NCBI RefSeq assembly: GCF_032854445.1
Contig: NC_088297.1
Span: forward strand, 20,409,127-20,473,126
Reading direction: 5' to 3'
DNA: 64,000 bases
DNA from: Liolophura sinensis
Taxonomy: Eukaryota > Mollusca > Polyplacophora > Chitonida > Chitonidae
Shown: positions 1-9,300 of the stretch, piece by piece
Position numbering within the stretch: the first letter of the stretch is position 1
How the letters are laid out: each line of letters starts with the position of its first letter
Notes under the pieces: model-generated
The model's database searches: none
The model's input: only the letters and a program-made list of their open reading frames with translations
What the model was told of the DNA's origin: nothing
Program-made: the position numbers and the translations under genes

Positions 1-324
1 AGATGGCTTGTTTGTGAAAAATAACTTCTCCACTAAGAGTGTTGTTTTTTAGCCTGTCAACTACCACGTTGGTGCAACGCGTCATGGATTTTATTTGATA
101 ATTTAGTAACTGTCCGCTACAAAGACGAAAAAACAGGCTTGCTCAAAATTTTTTCACGTAGATGGCATTTTTGTGAAAAGTAATTGCTGCACGGAGAGTG
201 GTGTTTTTTAGCCTGTCAACTGCCACGTTGATACAACGCGTCATGGATCTTAGTTGATAATTTAGTGACTGTCTGCTACAAAGACCTTAAACAGGCTTGT
301 TTAAAAAAGAAAGTTATGCGAGAA

Positions 325-395
325 GCATCGGTGGTTCAGTGGTAGAATTCTCGCCTGCCACGCGGGTGACCCGGGTTCGATTCCCGGCCGATGCA
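325..395 (+). tRNA. tRNA-Gly (anticodon GCC), array copy 1
   Basis: A 71-base gene folds as a standard cloverleaf: the acceptor stem GCATCGG pairs with CCGATGC, the anticodon stem is CTCGC/GCGGG, and the loop CTGCCAC gives anticodon GCC at 357-359. The T arm holds a perfect B box (GGTTCGATTCC) and the D arm a good A box (TGGTTCAGTGG). The discriminator base is A, and a TTTT terminator follows at once (AGTTTTAG). It decodes GGC/GGU codons. It is identical to array copy 5, exactly 3111 bp downstream. Confidence 0.95.
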
Positions 396-1279
396 AGTTT
401 TAGTCGAATGTTTGGTTTGACCTGCGTTACTGGCATCAGCACAGACTTTGCAAAAAATGAATATTGGAAATGAGAATACCACCAAGACAAAGACGAAAAA
501 TTCGGCAAAATTTGCTCACGGAGATGGCTTGTTTGTGAAAAGTAATTGTTCCACGGAGAGTGGTGATTTTTAGCCTGTCAACGGCCACGTTGATTCAACG
601 CGGTATGGATTTCATTTGATAATTTAGTGTCTGTCCGCTACAAAGACGTAAAAACAAGCTTGCTCAAAATTTTCTCACGTAGATGGCTTTTTTGTGAAAA
701 ATAATTGCTCCACGGAGAGTGTTGTTTTTTATCCTGTTAACTGCCACGTTGATGCAACGCATCATGGATTTATTTGATAATTTAGTGTCTGGCCGCTATT
801 TCCTGCGACTTGTTAGGTGCAGTTTTACTAGACTTTGGTGCAGGAGTTCCATTACTTGCAGAGTCAGAGATGACAAGTTATTCTTTATGCTAAAGTAATT
901 TATAATTTTTTCTTACCCTAGTTTTAAAAAAGTCTGTAATATCGTATTGTTGAAATGGACTTCGTGTAAGAATACACGTAATATTGTAAATTGTACTGTA
1001 TAAATTTGTTGTATTGAATAATGTAAATAAATTACTTTTAATTCAAAAAAATAATAATGTTGGAACTGAGGGTGACATTAACACAAGGACAACAAATGCG
1101 GCAAGATTTTTTCACGTAGATGGCTTGTTGGTAAAAAGTAATTGCTCCACTAAGAGTGTTTTTTTTCCTGTCAACTACCACGTTAATGCAACGCGTCATG
1201 GATTTTATTTGATAATTTAGTGACTGTCTGCTGCAAAGACCTTAAACAGGCTTGTTTAAAGGAGTAAATTATGCGTGAA

Positions 1280-1350
1280 GCATCGGTGGTTCTGTGGTAG
1301 AATTCTCGCCTGCCACGCGGGTGACCCGGGTTCGATTCCCGGCCGATGCA
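1280..1350 (+). tRNA. tRNA-Gly (anticodon GCC), array copy 2
   Basis: The same 71-base cloverleaf as copy 1 with one D-loop/A-box substitution (TTCTGTGG instead of TTCAGTGG). Stems, anticodon GCC, B box and downstream T run (AGTTTTAA) are intact. The A-box change may alter transcription strength but should not break folding. Confidence 0.92.
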
Positions 1351-1799
1351 AGTTTTAATCGAATGTTTGGTTTGACCTGCATTACTGGCATCAGCACAGA
1401 CTTTGCTAAAAATGAATATTGGAAATGAGAATACCACCAAGACAAAGACAAAGAATTCGGCCAAATTTGCTCACAAAGATGGCTTGTTTGTGAAAAGTAA
1501 TTGCTCCACGGAGAGTGGTGATCTTTAGCCTGTCAACGGCCACGTTGATTCAACGCGGTATGGATTTCATTTGATAATTTAGTGTCTGTCCGCTACAAAG
1601 ACGAAAAAACAGGCTTGCTCAAAATTTTTTCACGTAGATGGCTTTTTGTGAAAAGTAATTGCTCCACGGAGAGTGTTGCTTTTTAGCCTGTCAACTACCA
1701 CGTTGGTGCAACACGTCATGGATTTTATTTGATAATTTAGTGACTGTCTGCTACAAAGACCTTAAACAGGCTTGTTTAAAGGAGTAAATTATGCGTAAA

Positions 1800-1870
1800 G
1801 CATCGGTGGTTCAGTGGTAGAATTCTCGCCTGCCACGCGGGTGACCCGGGTTCGATTCCCGGCCGATGCA
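1800..1870 (+). tRNA. tRNA-Gly (anticodon GCC), array copy 3
   Basis: Sequence is identical to copy 1 across all 71 bases, with A and B boxes and the TTTT terminator. It lies 520 bp after copy 2, one regular unit of the array. Confidence 0.94.
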
Positions 1871-2320
1871 AGTTTTAGTCGAATGTTTGGTTTGACCTGC
1901 ATTACTGGCATCAGCACAGACTTTGCAAAAAATGAATATTGGAAATGAGAATACCGCCAAGACAAAGACGAAAAATTCGGCAAAACTTGCTCACAAAGAT
2001 GACTTGTTTGTGAAAAGTAATTGCTCCACGGAGAGTGGTGATTTTTAGCCTGTCAACGGCCACGTTGATTCAACGCGGTATGGATTTCATTTGATAATTT
2101 AGTGTCTGTCCGCTACAAAGACGTAAAAAGAAGCTTGCTCAAACTTTTCTCACGTAGATGGCATTTTTGTGAAAAGTCATTGCTGCACGGAGAGTGTTGT
2201 TTTTTTAGCCTGTCAACGTCCACGTTGATGCAACGCGTCATGGATCTTAGTTGATAATGTAGTGACTATCTGCGACAAAACCTTAAACAGGCTTGTTTGA
2301 AAAAGGAAATTATGCGAGAA

Positions 2321-2391
2321 GCATCGGTGGTTCAGTGGTAGAATTCTCGCCTGCCACGCGGGTGACCCGGGTTCGATTCCCGGCCGATGCA
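2321..2391 (+). tRNA. tRNA-Gly (anticodon GCC), array copy 4
   Basis: Identical to copy 1 in the mature region. The downstream flank reads AAATTTTAG, so the T-run terminator is kept. It lies 521 bp after copy 3. Confidence 0.94.
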
Positions 2392-3435
2392 AATTTTAGT
2401 CAAATTTTTGGTTTGACCTGCGATACTGGCATCCGCACAGAATTTGCATAAAATTAAATATCGGAAATGAGAATACCACCAAGACAAAGACAAAGAATTC
2501 GGCCAAATTTGCTCACAAAGATGGCTTGTTTGTGAAAAGTAATTGCTCCACGGAGAGGGGTGATTTTTAGCCTGTCAACGGCCACGTTGATTCAACGCGG
2601 TATGGATTTCATTTGATAATTTAGTGTCTGTCCGCTACAAAGACGTAAAAACAATCTTGCTCAAAATTTTCCCACGTATATGGCTTTTTTGGAAAAAGTA
2701 ATTGCTGCACGGAGAGTGTTGTTTTTTAGCCTGTCACCGGCCACGTTGATGCAACGCGTCATGGATTTATTTGATAATTTAGTGTCTGTCCGCGTTTTCC
2801 TGCGACTTGTTAGGTGCAGTTTTACTAGACTTTGGTGCAGGAATGCCATTAGTTGCAAAGTCAGAGGTGACAAGTTAATCTTTATACTAAAGTAATTTTT
2901 GATTTTTTCTTACCCTAGTCTAAAAAGGTCTGTGATATCGTATTATTGAAATGGACTTCGTGAAATAAAATACGTAATATTGTAAATTGTACTGTATAAA
3001 TCTGTTGTATTGAATAATGTGAATAAATTACTTTTAATTCAAAAAAAAAAATGTTGGAACTGAGGGTGCCACCAACACAAGGACAACAAATGCAGCAACA
3101 TTTTCTAACGTAGATGGCTTGTTTGTGAAAAATAACTTCTCCACTAAGAGTGTTGTTTTTTAGCCTGTCAACTACCACGTTGGTGCAACGCGTCATGGAT
3201 TTTATTTGATAATTTAGTAACTGTCCGCTACAAAGACGAAAAAACAGGCTTGCTCAAAATTTTTTCACGTAGATGGCATTTTTGTGAAAAGTAATTGCTG
3301 CACGGAGAGTGGTGTTTTTTAGCCTGTCAACTGCCACGTTGATACAACGCGTCATGGATCTTAGTTGATAATTTAGTGACTGTCTGCTACAAAGACCTTA
3401 AACAGGCTTGTTTAAAAAAGAAAGTTATGCGAGAA

Positions 3436-3506
3436 GCATCGGTGGTTCAGTGGTAGAATTCTCGCCTGCCACGCGGGTGACCCGGGTTCGATTCCCGGCC
3501 GATGCA
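3436..3506 (+). tRNA. tRNA-Gly (anticodon GCC), array copy 5
   Basis: Identical to copy 1, in the second 3111-bp higher-order unit; both flanks also match copy 1. Anticodon GCC, both internal promoter boxes and the T-run terminator are present. Confidence 0.94.
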
Positions 3507-4390
3507 AGTTTTAGTCGAATGTTTGGTTTGACCTGCGTTACTGGCATCAGCACAGACTTTGCAAAAAATGAATATTGGAAATGAGAATACCACCAAGACA
3601 AAGACGAAAAATTCGGCAAAATTTGCTCACGGAGATGGCTTGTTTGTGAAAAGTAATTGTTCCACGGAGAGTGGTGATTTTTAGCCTGTCAACGGCCACA
3701 TTTATTCAACGCGGTATGGATTTCATTTGATAATTTAGTGTCTGTCCGCTACAAAGACGTAAAAACAAGCTTGCTCAAAATTTTCTCACGTAGATGGCTT
3801 TTTTGTGAAAAATAATTGCTCCACGGAGAGTGTTGTTTTTTATCCTGTTAACTGCCACGTTGATGCAACGCATCATGGATTTATTTGATAATTTAGTGTC
3901 TGGCCGCTATTTCCTGCGACTTGTTAGGTGCAGTTTTACTAGACTTTGGTGCAGGAGTTCCATTACTTGCAGAGTCAGAGATGACAAGTTATTCTTTATG
4001 CTAAAGTAATTTATAATTTTTTCTTACCCTAGTTTTAAAAAAGTCTGTAATATCGTATTGTTGAAATGGACTTCGTGTAAGAATACACGTAATATTGTAA
4101 ATTGTACTGTATAAATTTGTTGTATTGAATAATGTAAATAAATTACTTTTAATTCAAAAAAATAATAATGTTGGAACTGAGGGTGACATTAACACAAGGA
4201 CAACAAATGCGGCAAGATTTTTTCACGTAGATGGCTTGTTGGTAAAAAGTAATTGCTCCACTAAGAGTGTTTTTTTTCCTGTCAACTACCACGTTAATGC
4301 AACGCGTCATGGATTTTATTTGATAATTTAGTGACTGTCCGCTACAAAGACTTTAAACAGGCTTGTTTAAAAAAGGAAATTATGCGAGAA

Positions 4391-4461
4391 GCATCGGTGG
4401 TTCAGTGGTAGAATTATCGCCTGCCACGCGGGTGACCCGGGTTCGATTCCCGGCCGATGCA
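4391..4461 (+). tRNA. tRNA-Gly (anticodon GCC), array copy 6, with stem mismatch
   Basis: As copy 1 except for a C to A change at 4416, which turns the first anticodon-stem pair from C-G into an A-G mismatch. The anticodon, B box and terminator are kept. It is the last tRNA of the array and could be a weakened gene or an early pseudogene. Confidence 0.8.
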
Positions 4462-4589
4462 AGTTTTAGTCGAATGTTTGGTTTGACCTGCGTTACTGGT
4501 ATCAGCACAGTGCAAAAAATGAATGTTGGAAATGAGAATACCACAAAGACAAAGACGAAAAATTCGGCAAAATTTGCTCACGGAGATGT

Positions 4590-5618
4590 CGAAGCCAACC
4601 CTGAAAAGATGAAGGAACATGACCTTAAAAATTTGCAACACCATGTATGTGTCTTGTGTAATATACACTTCATACTAGTGTTATTTTTTCCTTTTTTATT
4701 GTTTTTAACTTCAAAGTATACATTTACACTCTACCCAGAGTATTACGGAATTCCTTAGTCCTCAATCTTAGTGTTTGGCGGAACTTTAAATTACCAGTAT
4801 TCTGGGTGGAAATTAAAAATTTCTGCTCTGACATTGTAGTTTTCAGACATTTAGATTACAGGTAAGGAAATGACACACACTTTTTACTTACCTGAGCTAA
4901 TCTACCTTAGCTTACCGTATTAATGGACGCAAATAAAAGAAGTACACAGCTGGGCCTATAAACTGTTGATAAGCTGTTATCAACCCAGCTGAAACCTTGC
5001 AAATCTTACAATTAAATATTCAGCTAATCGCGTATATGAAATACAGGCCAAATGCGTATTGCTAAATCTTGTTTGCTTCATAAACAATCCAACCACCCTT
5101 TTAATTTGATCTTTTAAATTGTTCACGATATACTGACATTTCTATGGCTTTTTTGTAATTTGCGCAAAGCCCTATCAGGTAATTTTTCACCTGATCACAT
5201 CAAAATGTGTGATAACTCTACCTTTGTAGAAAGGCTATCATGCCTCTTACTCAGCCCGTAAACATGTTAGTATCAATTAGGTTTGGCCACTTCGGGTGGC
5301 ACCAATATCATGTATGGCCCATGGACTACAGCCAGTAATGTACCATGTTGGTTCAAAATAACCATGCTTCAAATTTCACCACATCCTAAATCAAGGAAAA
5401 CACTTTTAATCAATAAAAACTTACTTCAAAATCTAGGTCGCCTTTCTTCGATTCACAGTTGGTGACTGACACCAAATTGACAAACATATCAGTTCATTAT
5501 TTTTACATACATTGCTTCACAATCCTTTCCTTCATGTTAAGACGTTAAATTCAGGGAGTATCTGAAAAGTTAGGAGATGAGGTCATCATATTACATAAAC
5601 ATGTAAGTGCTCATACAC
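4590..5618. other. Unique intergenic sequence
   Basis: After the satellite the sequence is AT-rich and unique. A 131-codon open frame starts inside the last tRNA block and runs to 4758, but it reads through the tRNA gene and shows no domain. I see no exon, tRNA or repeat up to the SINE target site at 5619. Confidence 0.5.
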
Positions 5619-5631
5619 TTACATGCTAATT

Positions 5632-5893
5632 TTTTTTTTTTTTTTTTTTTTTTGATTGGTGTTTTACGCCGTACTCAAGAATATTTCACTTATACGACGG
5701 CGGCCAGCATTATGGTGGGTGGAAACCGGGCACAGCCCACGACCATCCGCAGGTTGCTGGCAGACCTTCCCACGTACGGCCGGAGAGGAAGCCAACATGA
5801 GCTGGACTTGAACTCACAGCGACCGCATTGGTGAGAGGCTCCTGGGTCATTACGCTGCGCTAGCGCGCTAACCGACTGAGCCACGGAGGCCCC
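5632..5893 (-). mobile_element. SINE-A, full length, with target-site duplication
   Basis: On the minus strand the element starts with a tRNA-like head (A box TGGCTCAGTCGG, B box GTGAGTTCAAGTCC), continues through the family core and ends in the conserved ATTCTTGAGTACGGCG motif and an A tail (the poly-T at 5632). It is flanked by a perfect 13-bp duplication TTACATGCTAATT at 5619-5631 and 5894-5906, which shows insertion by target-primed reverse transcription. This copy is a good reference for the family in this window. Confidence 0.93.
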
Positions 5894-5906
5894 TTACATG
5901 CTAATT

Positions 5907-6867
5907 AAAACACTGACTGCTTCAACTAACGCTGCATGGGGCTGTAGTGAGGTTATTTTGAAACTAATTAAAATGTATCAGAATTTTGCCGGATTTGGAC
6001 AGAACCGTAAACTGTGTATCAAGGGCTTATTACTTTTTAGTATTTCTGAAGGCTAAGGCTGGAATAATGAAACAGGTCTCAGATCGACCTAACCTACAAC
6101 TACAACACATCGACCACACCACTACTCGCCACAACAGCTACGCAGCCACGTGTATAGTAATGCACTACACAACATAAATTGTGCAGCAGATACATGCACA
6201 AACAATTTTATGAGAAAAAATAAAACCAATCAGAAAATACCAGTACCGCAAATGACAAATATAGAGACACTTCTCGACATCTTCTCTTTCATTAAGGAGC
6301 AGGCTACCAGCTTCGCTTTCGATAAGATCACGTGTACTATGGCGAGCATGCGCGAATAAAACGTCTAGGTGTTTAGACTAAACACGTGGGGTTAGCAACT
6401 GAACTAAATAATAGCGTCATAAATATCGTTATATGGACATGTTTTGCTGTTACGTGTGTTTTTAATAATGTGCTTATCTTTCTGTGAAGCAATTATGCAT
6501 GTTTAGGTAGATACGTGCTTAGCTTTGCGCCATCTTTATTTTTAGCTCGTATATGCTCATACAAATGTCCTATGGCCAATAAACGACGATTACATGTTTA
6601 CAATAATCGTGTTTAGCGATTAAACGTCAACAGATACTTCGCAAAATTTCCTAAACGCGTTTAGCATTTTGGCACATTAGGTGACATGTCAAACTTTTTC
6701 AGATTCCTCCGGTATGTGTTAATCCTCCACGTCACAATTAGAGTGTTCGTCTACCTCAGATAGAAATAAACTACCCGACAGTGCTAAATGTTCGAAACAA
6801 TTTGTTAAGAATATCCCTGGGCTTGTGAACGGCAAAAAAAAAACAAAAACAAAACAAAACAAACTAA
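5907..6867. other. Intergenic, no feature seen
   Basis: AT-rich unique sequence with short chance open frames. There is an A-rich run near 6835-6860, just before the SINE-B piece. Confidence 0.4.
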
Positions 6868-7067
6868 TCCTGGGTTGAGTCACACCCAAGACCTTAAAAG
6901 AGGAAGTTGTAATTTCCTCGCTTGGCGTTCAGCGTGAATGGGACAGTCCAGCAACCGGCTGACCCGTAGGCCTATCAGTATAATGGTTAGGGCGGGGCAA
7001 CTTACTTGCCTTTGGTAAGGCGTCATCCTGTCGACGTCATATGTTAAGTATGTTAAACCCCAAGCAC
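6868..7067 (+). mobile_element. SINE-B fragment (core and partial tail)
   Basis: The stretch shares with the copies at 24166 and 25185 the blocks GAGTCACACC, AGAGGAAGTTGTAA, CTTGGCGTTCAG, ATCAGTATAATGG and the end TTAAACCCCAAGCAC. The tRNA-like head is missing and there is an internal deletion. It abuts a tRNA-Gly-like sequence downstream. Confidence 0.75.
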
Positions 7068-7139
7068 GGACTCGTCGGTTCTGTAGCAGATTTCTCCCCT
7101 GCGACGCGGGTGAGCCGGATTTAACTCCCTGCCGATGCA
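7068..7139 (+). pseudogene. tRNA-Gly(GCC)-like pseudogene
   Basis: The region aligns along its length with the array tRNA-Gly(GCC): GTCGGTTCTGTAG, then CCCCTGC.ACGCGGGTGA, then CCGATGCA. It has many substitutions in the acceptor, anticodon and T stems, the anticodon position reads GCG rather than GCC, and the B box is damaged (GGATTTAACTCC). It is not expected to fold well. It sits directly after a SINE-B end. Confidence 0.65.
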
Positions 7140-7569
7140 GATTGGTTAAGTTTGTGACCTACGTTCTACAATTCTATTTTCAGTCTCTAAATCTTTGAAT
7201 TAATTTGAAATGTACAGCTTTCATTTATTACGGTACTTCCGTTAACTAAATGTACACATTCCAAAGTCCAGTATTTTGGGGGGTTTTAATGATGTCAATC
7301 TATGTTTCACCTAAACGACTGGCAATTAGCAGCTACATCAATCTGGCAAATCTCTAAGTGCAAGGCATTCGCATTTTACCTGTACATATAACTACCTAGG
7401 GCATTTTATTTCCTGTAACCTTTTGTTGTTGTAAAGATATGGTTGCTGACTTAACTGGTCGCTGATCCGCTTATGTGTTCATTGCGAAAAACATATGCTT
7501 CAATGAACTAACGTGACTTTGTCAAGAGAGAGCAGTCCCGGCTTAACAATATAACAAAAGACGTACCGT
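7140..7569. other. Intergenic, 3' side of the minus-strand gene
   Basis: AT-rich sequence with no recognised element. It would hold the 3' untranslated region of the minus-strand gene that ends at 7570; I did not find a convincing AATAAA there. Confidence 0.35.
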
Positions 7570-8126
7570 CTATAAAGTAAAATCAAGACAGTGTGATAAT
7601 TGGAAAGTGGTCACATGGAGGTATATGGAAGAAGGAACAACTCGGGCTTCAAAATGTTCAATGTACGATACCGACACAGCAGGACTTGGGCTTTGTTTTA
7701 ACAGACGATTAAACTGTCTACCTTGTGGTAGGTCATCGCTCTCGAGGCTAGTAGCTTTTGGCACCTGGGGTGACAGGTACTTAGGAGCATCCCTATATTC
7801 CTCTATGGTGACACGAAACCCCTGAAATGCGGCCTTTTGTCAATCCACCTCAGTTAGGGTATTCTCTTTGTGAACAGTCTTTGGTGTGTTTTACATCCAT
7901 TACATAAACTTTTCCCTTGTACCTGGAAAGGGAAAATATACTTGCGTATGGTATCTGTATTGAACAGCGAACTTCTGTTTGGCGCTGTCAGCTTACATTT
8001 ACGCCAGAGGTGTTGACAATCCGCAGCCTTGCCAATATTGGGGTTGTGTTCGGTGAAGCGTCTCGCCACGTTCTCCATTCTGAAGCAACCGGAACCTTGG
8101 CAGGGCACTTTGTCTCCTTCTGTTGT
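7570..8126 (-). CDS. Unrecognised protein, two terminal exons of a spliced gene
   Basis: Two open frames on the minus strand join cleanly. The upstream exon ends at 7923 (TTTCCAG then GTACAAG), a 101-bp intron spans 7822-7922, and the next exon begins at 7821 after ATTTCAG. Both junctions are phase 0, giving ...KYIFPFQ/GFRVTIEEYRD.... The last exon has 84 codons including a TAG stop. The visible part is about 150 residues, hydrophilic, with several cysteines in the first exon (VPCQGSGCF, AADCQHLWRKC) but no motif I can name. The first visible exon probably starts after AACAG at about 8127; earlier exons were not found. The exon pair is convincing; the function is unknown. Confidence 0.5.
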
Positions 8127-8730
8127 CACTCATCAAACCGTGGACTTGGTATATCCTGGATATATTAGAATCACGTGTTATACAGGATATATATATATGG
8201 ACTTCGTGCGGGTGCCCTGCTGTTCTCTAGCCAAGTTTACCCATTAGCCTGTGTGACTTGAACCGATGATTCCTGATCCAAGCCAACACCCACCACCTCT
8301 CTGTAAACCCCTTAACTCCGCACCCGCCCCAATCAGCCTTTATCTACTACCCATAACCCTTGCCTATCTCGGTCCGTGCTAAAGTTGTCATAGACATTGT
8401 TTTGTGAAAGGCTTGAAGTTGCTTTACCCGGACTTTTCTGCCTGCTAGTGACTTTTCTTTGTTTTGCTTCTATGTTATAAGATTTTTAGGTGAAAAAGCT
8501 GTACTTGTAAAACAAGTCTTCCCAAGCGTTTTGTGCTACTCGCACCACCTCGCAAAGCCCACATGAACAATATTCTTGTGCGTCCGTTCAAAGCTTTTTG
8601 AAATGCATCTAACATATCAGAAATTATATTATATAATCATATTAATATGGGTGCTACGTTTTCTAGGTTTGTATGTAATTCCCCTTAACCCACTCCATAT
8701 CAGCTGTATCGCCATGGCACAGTTTTTATA
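8127..8730. other. Intergenic or intronic, no exon identified
   Basis: This should contain the upstream part of the minus-strand gene at 7570-8126, but I could not identify further exons. A short TA run occurs at 8188-8200. Confidence 0.35.
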
Positions 8731-8929
8731 CCGTGAGCTCAAGCCCAGTTCATTCTTGCATCCTCTCTGGTCGTACGTGGGAAGGTCTTGCAGCACCATG
8801 TGGATGGTCTTGGGTTTCTCCCAAGCCCTTGTCCGGTTTCCACCAACCACAATGCTGGCCGCCGTCGTATAAGTGAAATATTTTTCAGTACGGCGTAAAG
8901 CACCAATCAAATAAATAAAAAAATAAATG
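8731..8929 (+). mobile_element. SINE-A, 5'-truncated
   Basis: Begins inside the B box (GTGAGCTCAAGCCC), continues through the core (CGTACGTGGGAAGGTCTTGC, CCACAATGCTGGCCGCCGTC) and ends in TACGGCGTAAAGCACC and AAATAAATAAA. The pogo transposon begins 11 bp after it. Confidence 0.88.
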
Positions 8930-9125
8930 ATACCAAGGTAGGGTCGAGGGGGGCAAAGCGCCCACCTTAAGCGAAAGTTGATAGAAATCCAATATTATTG
9001 GACGCACTGAGTTGTCCCTATAGCTAAAGAGACATATGCATATACACTAAGTGCCAGCTGACTTATATTGGCGAATTCGCTTTTTAAGTGTCGTTTCAGG
9101 AGAGAAATACAAAAGAGATCAAATA

Positions 9126-9213
9126 GGCACTTTGCCCCACGGGTGGGGAAAAGTGCCCACGTATGTGGGGCAAAGTGCCTATACCCGGGCGCTTTGTCCC
9201 CCCCAACCCCGTC
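9126..9213. repeat. Left subterminal motif cluster of the pogo element
   Basis: Four near-palindromic copies related to GGGCAAAGCGCCC lie here in both orientations (GGCACTTTGCCCC, GGGGAAAAGTGCCC, GGGGCAAAGTGCC, GGGCGCTTTGTCCC). They repeat the inner part of the terminal inverted repeat, so they are likely transposase-binding sites (inference from position and similarity). Confidence 0.7.
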
Positions 9214-9300
9214 GAAATAACCAAATTAAAATACAACTAATTGAAGCGGTGAATTTTTTAATTCACTTAATTGTTATGATGACTGTAAATATACACAAAT

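Larger units (their letters stand above)
1..4590. repeat. Complex satellite / higher-order repeat carrying tRNA-Gly(GCC) genes
   Basis: The stretch is built from monomers of 159 bp that start at AGATGGC-like motifs (for example 1/160, 522/681, 1477/1636, 1997/2156, 2519/2678). Pairs of monomers alternate with a block of about 200 bp that contains one tRNA-Gly gene, giving tRNA spacings of 520 and 521 bp. Two intervals are longer (955 and 1115 bp) because a further spacer of about 310-440 bp (797-1110, 2795-3105, 3908-4215) is inserted. The whole arrangement repeats with a period of 3111 bp: 1-1228 matches 3112-4339 with only a couple of differences seen by eye. The array is cut by the window start and stops near 4590, where unique sequence begins. 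Confidence 0.9.

Noticed and set aside
314-3619. Repeated 60-93 codon minus-strand frames in the satellite
   Set aside because: They are antisense to tRNA genes and repeat with the array; no independent coding evidence.
4580-4620. 2A-like peptide GDVEANPEK in an open frame after the last tRNA
   Set aside because: The defining NPGP ending is absent (NPEK), and the frame runs through a tRNA gene and satellite DNA; a chance match.
5607-5884. Open frames on both strands over the SINE at 5632-5893
   Set aside because: They translate SINE-A sequence; similar frames appear at other SINE copies (13349-13607, 40308-40709, 63343-63652).
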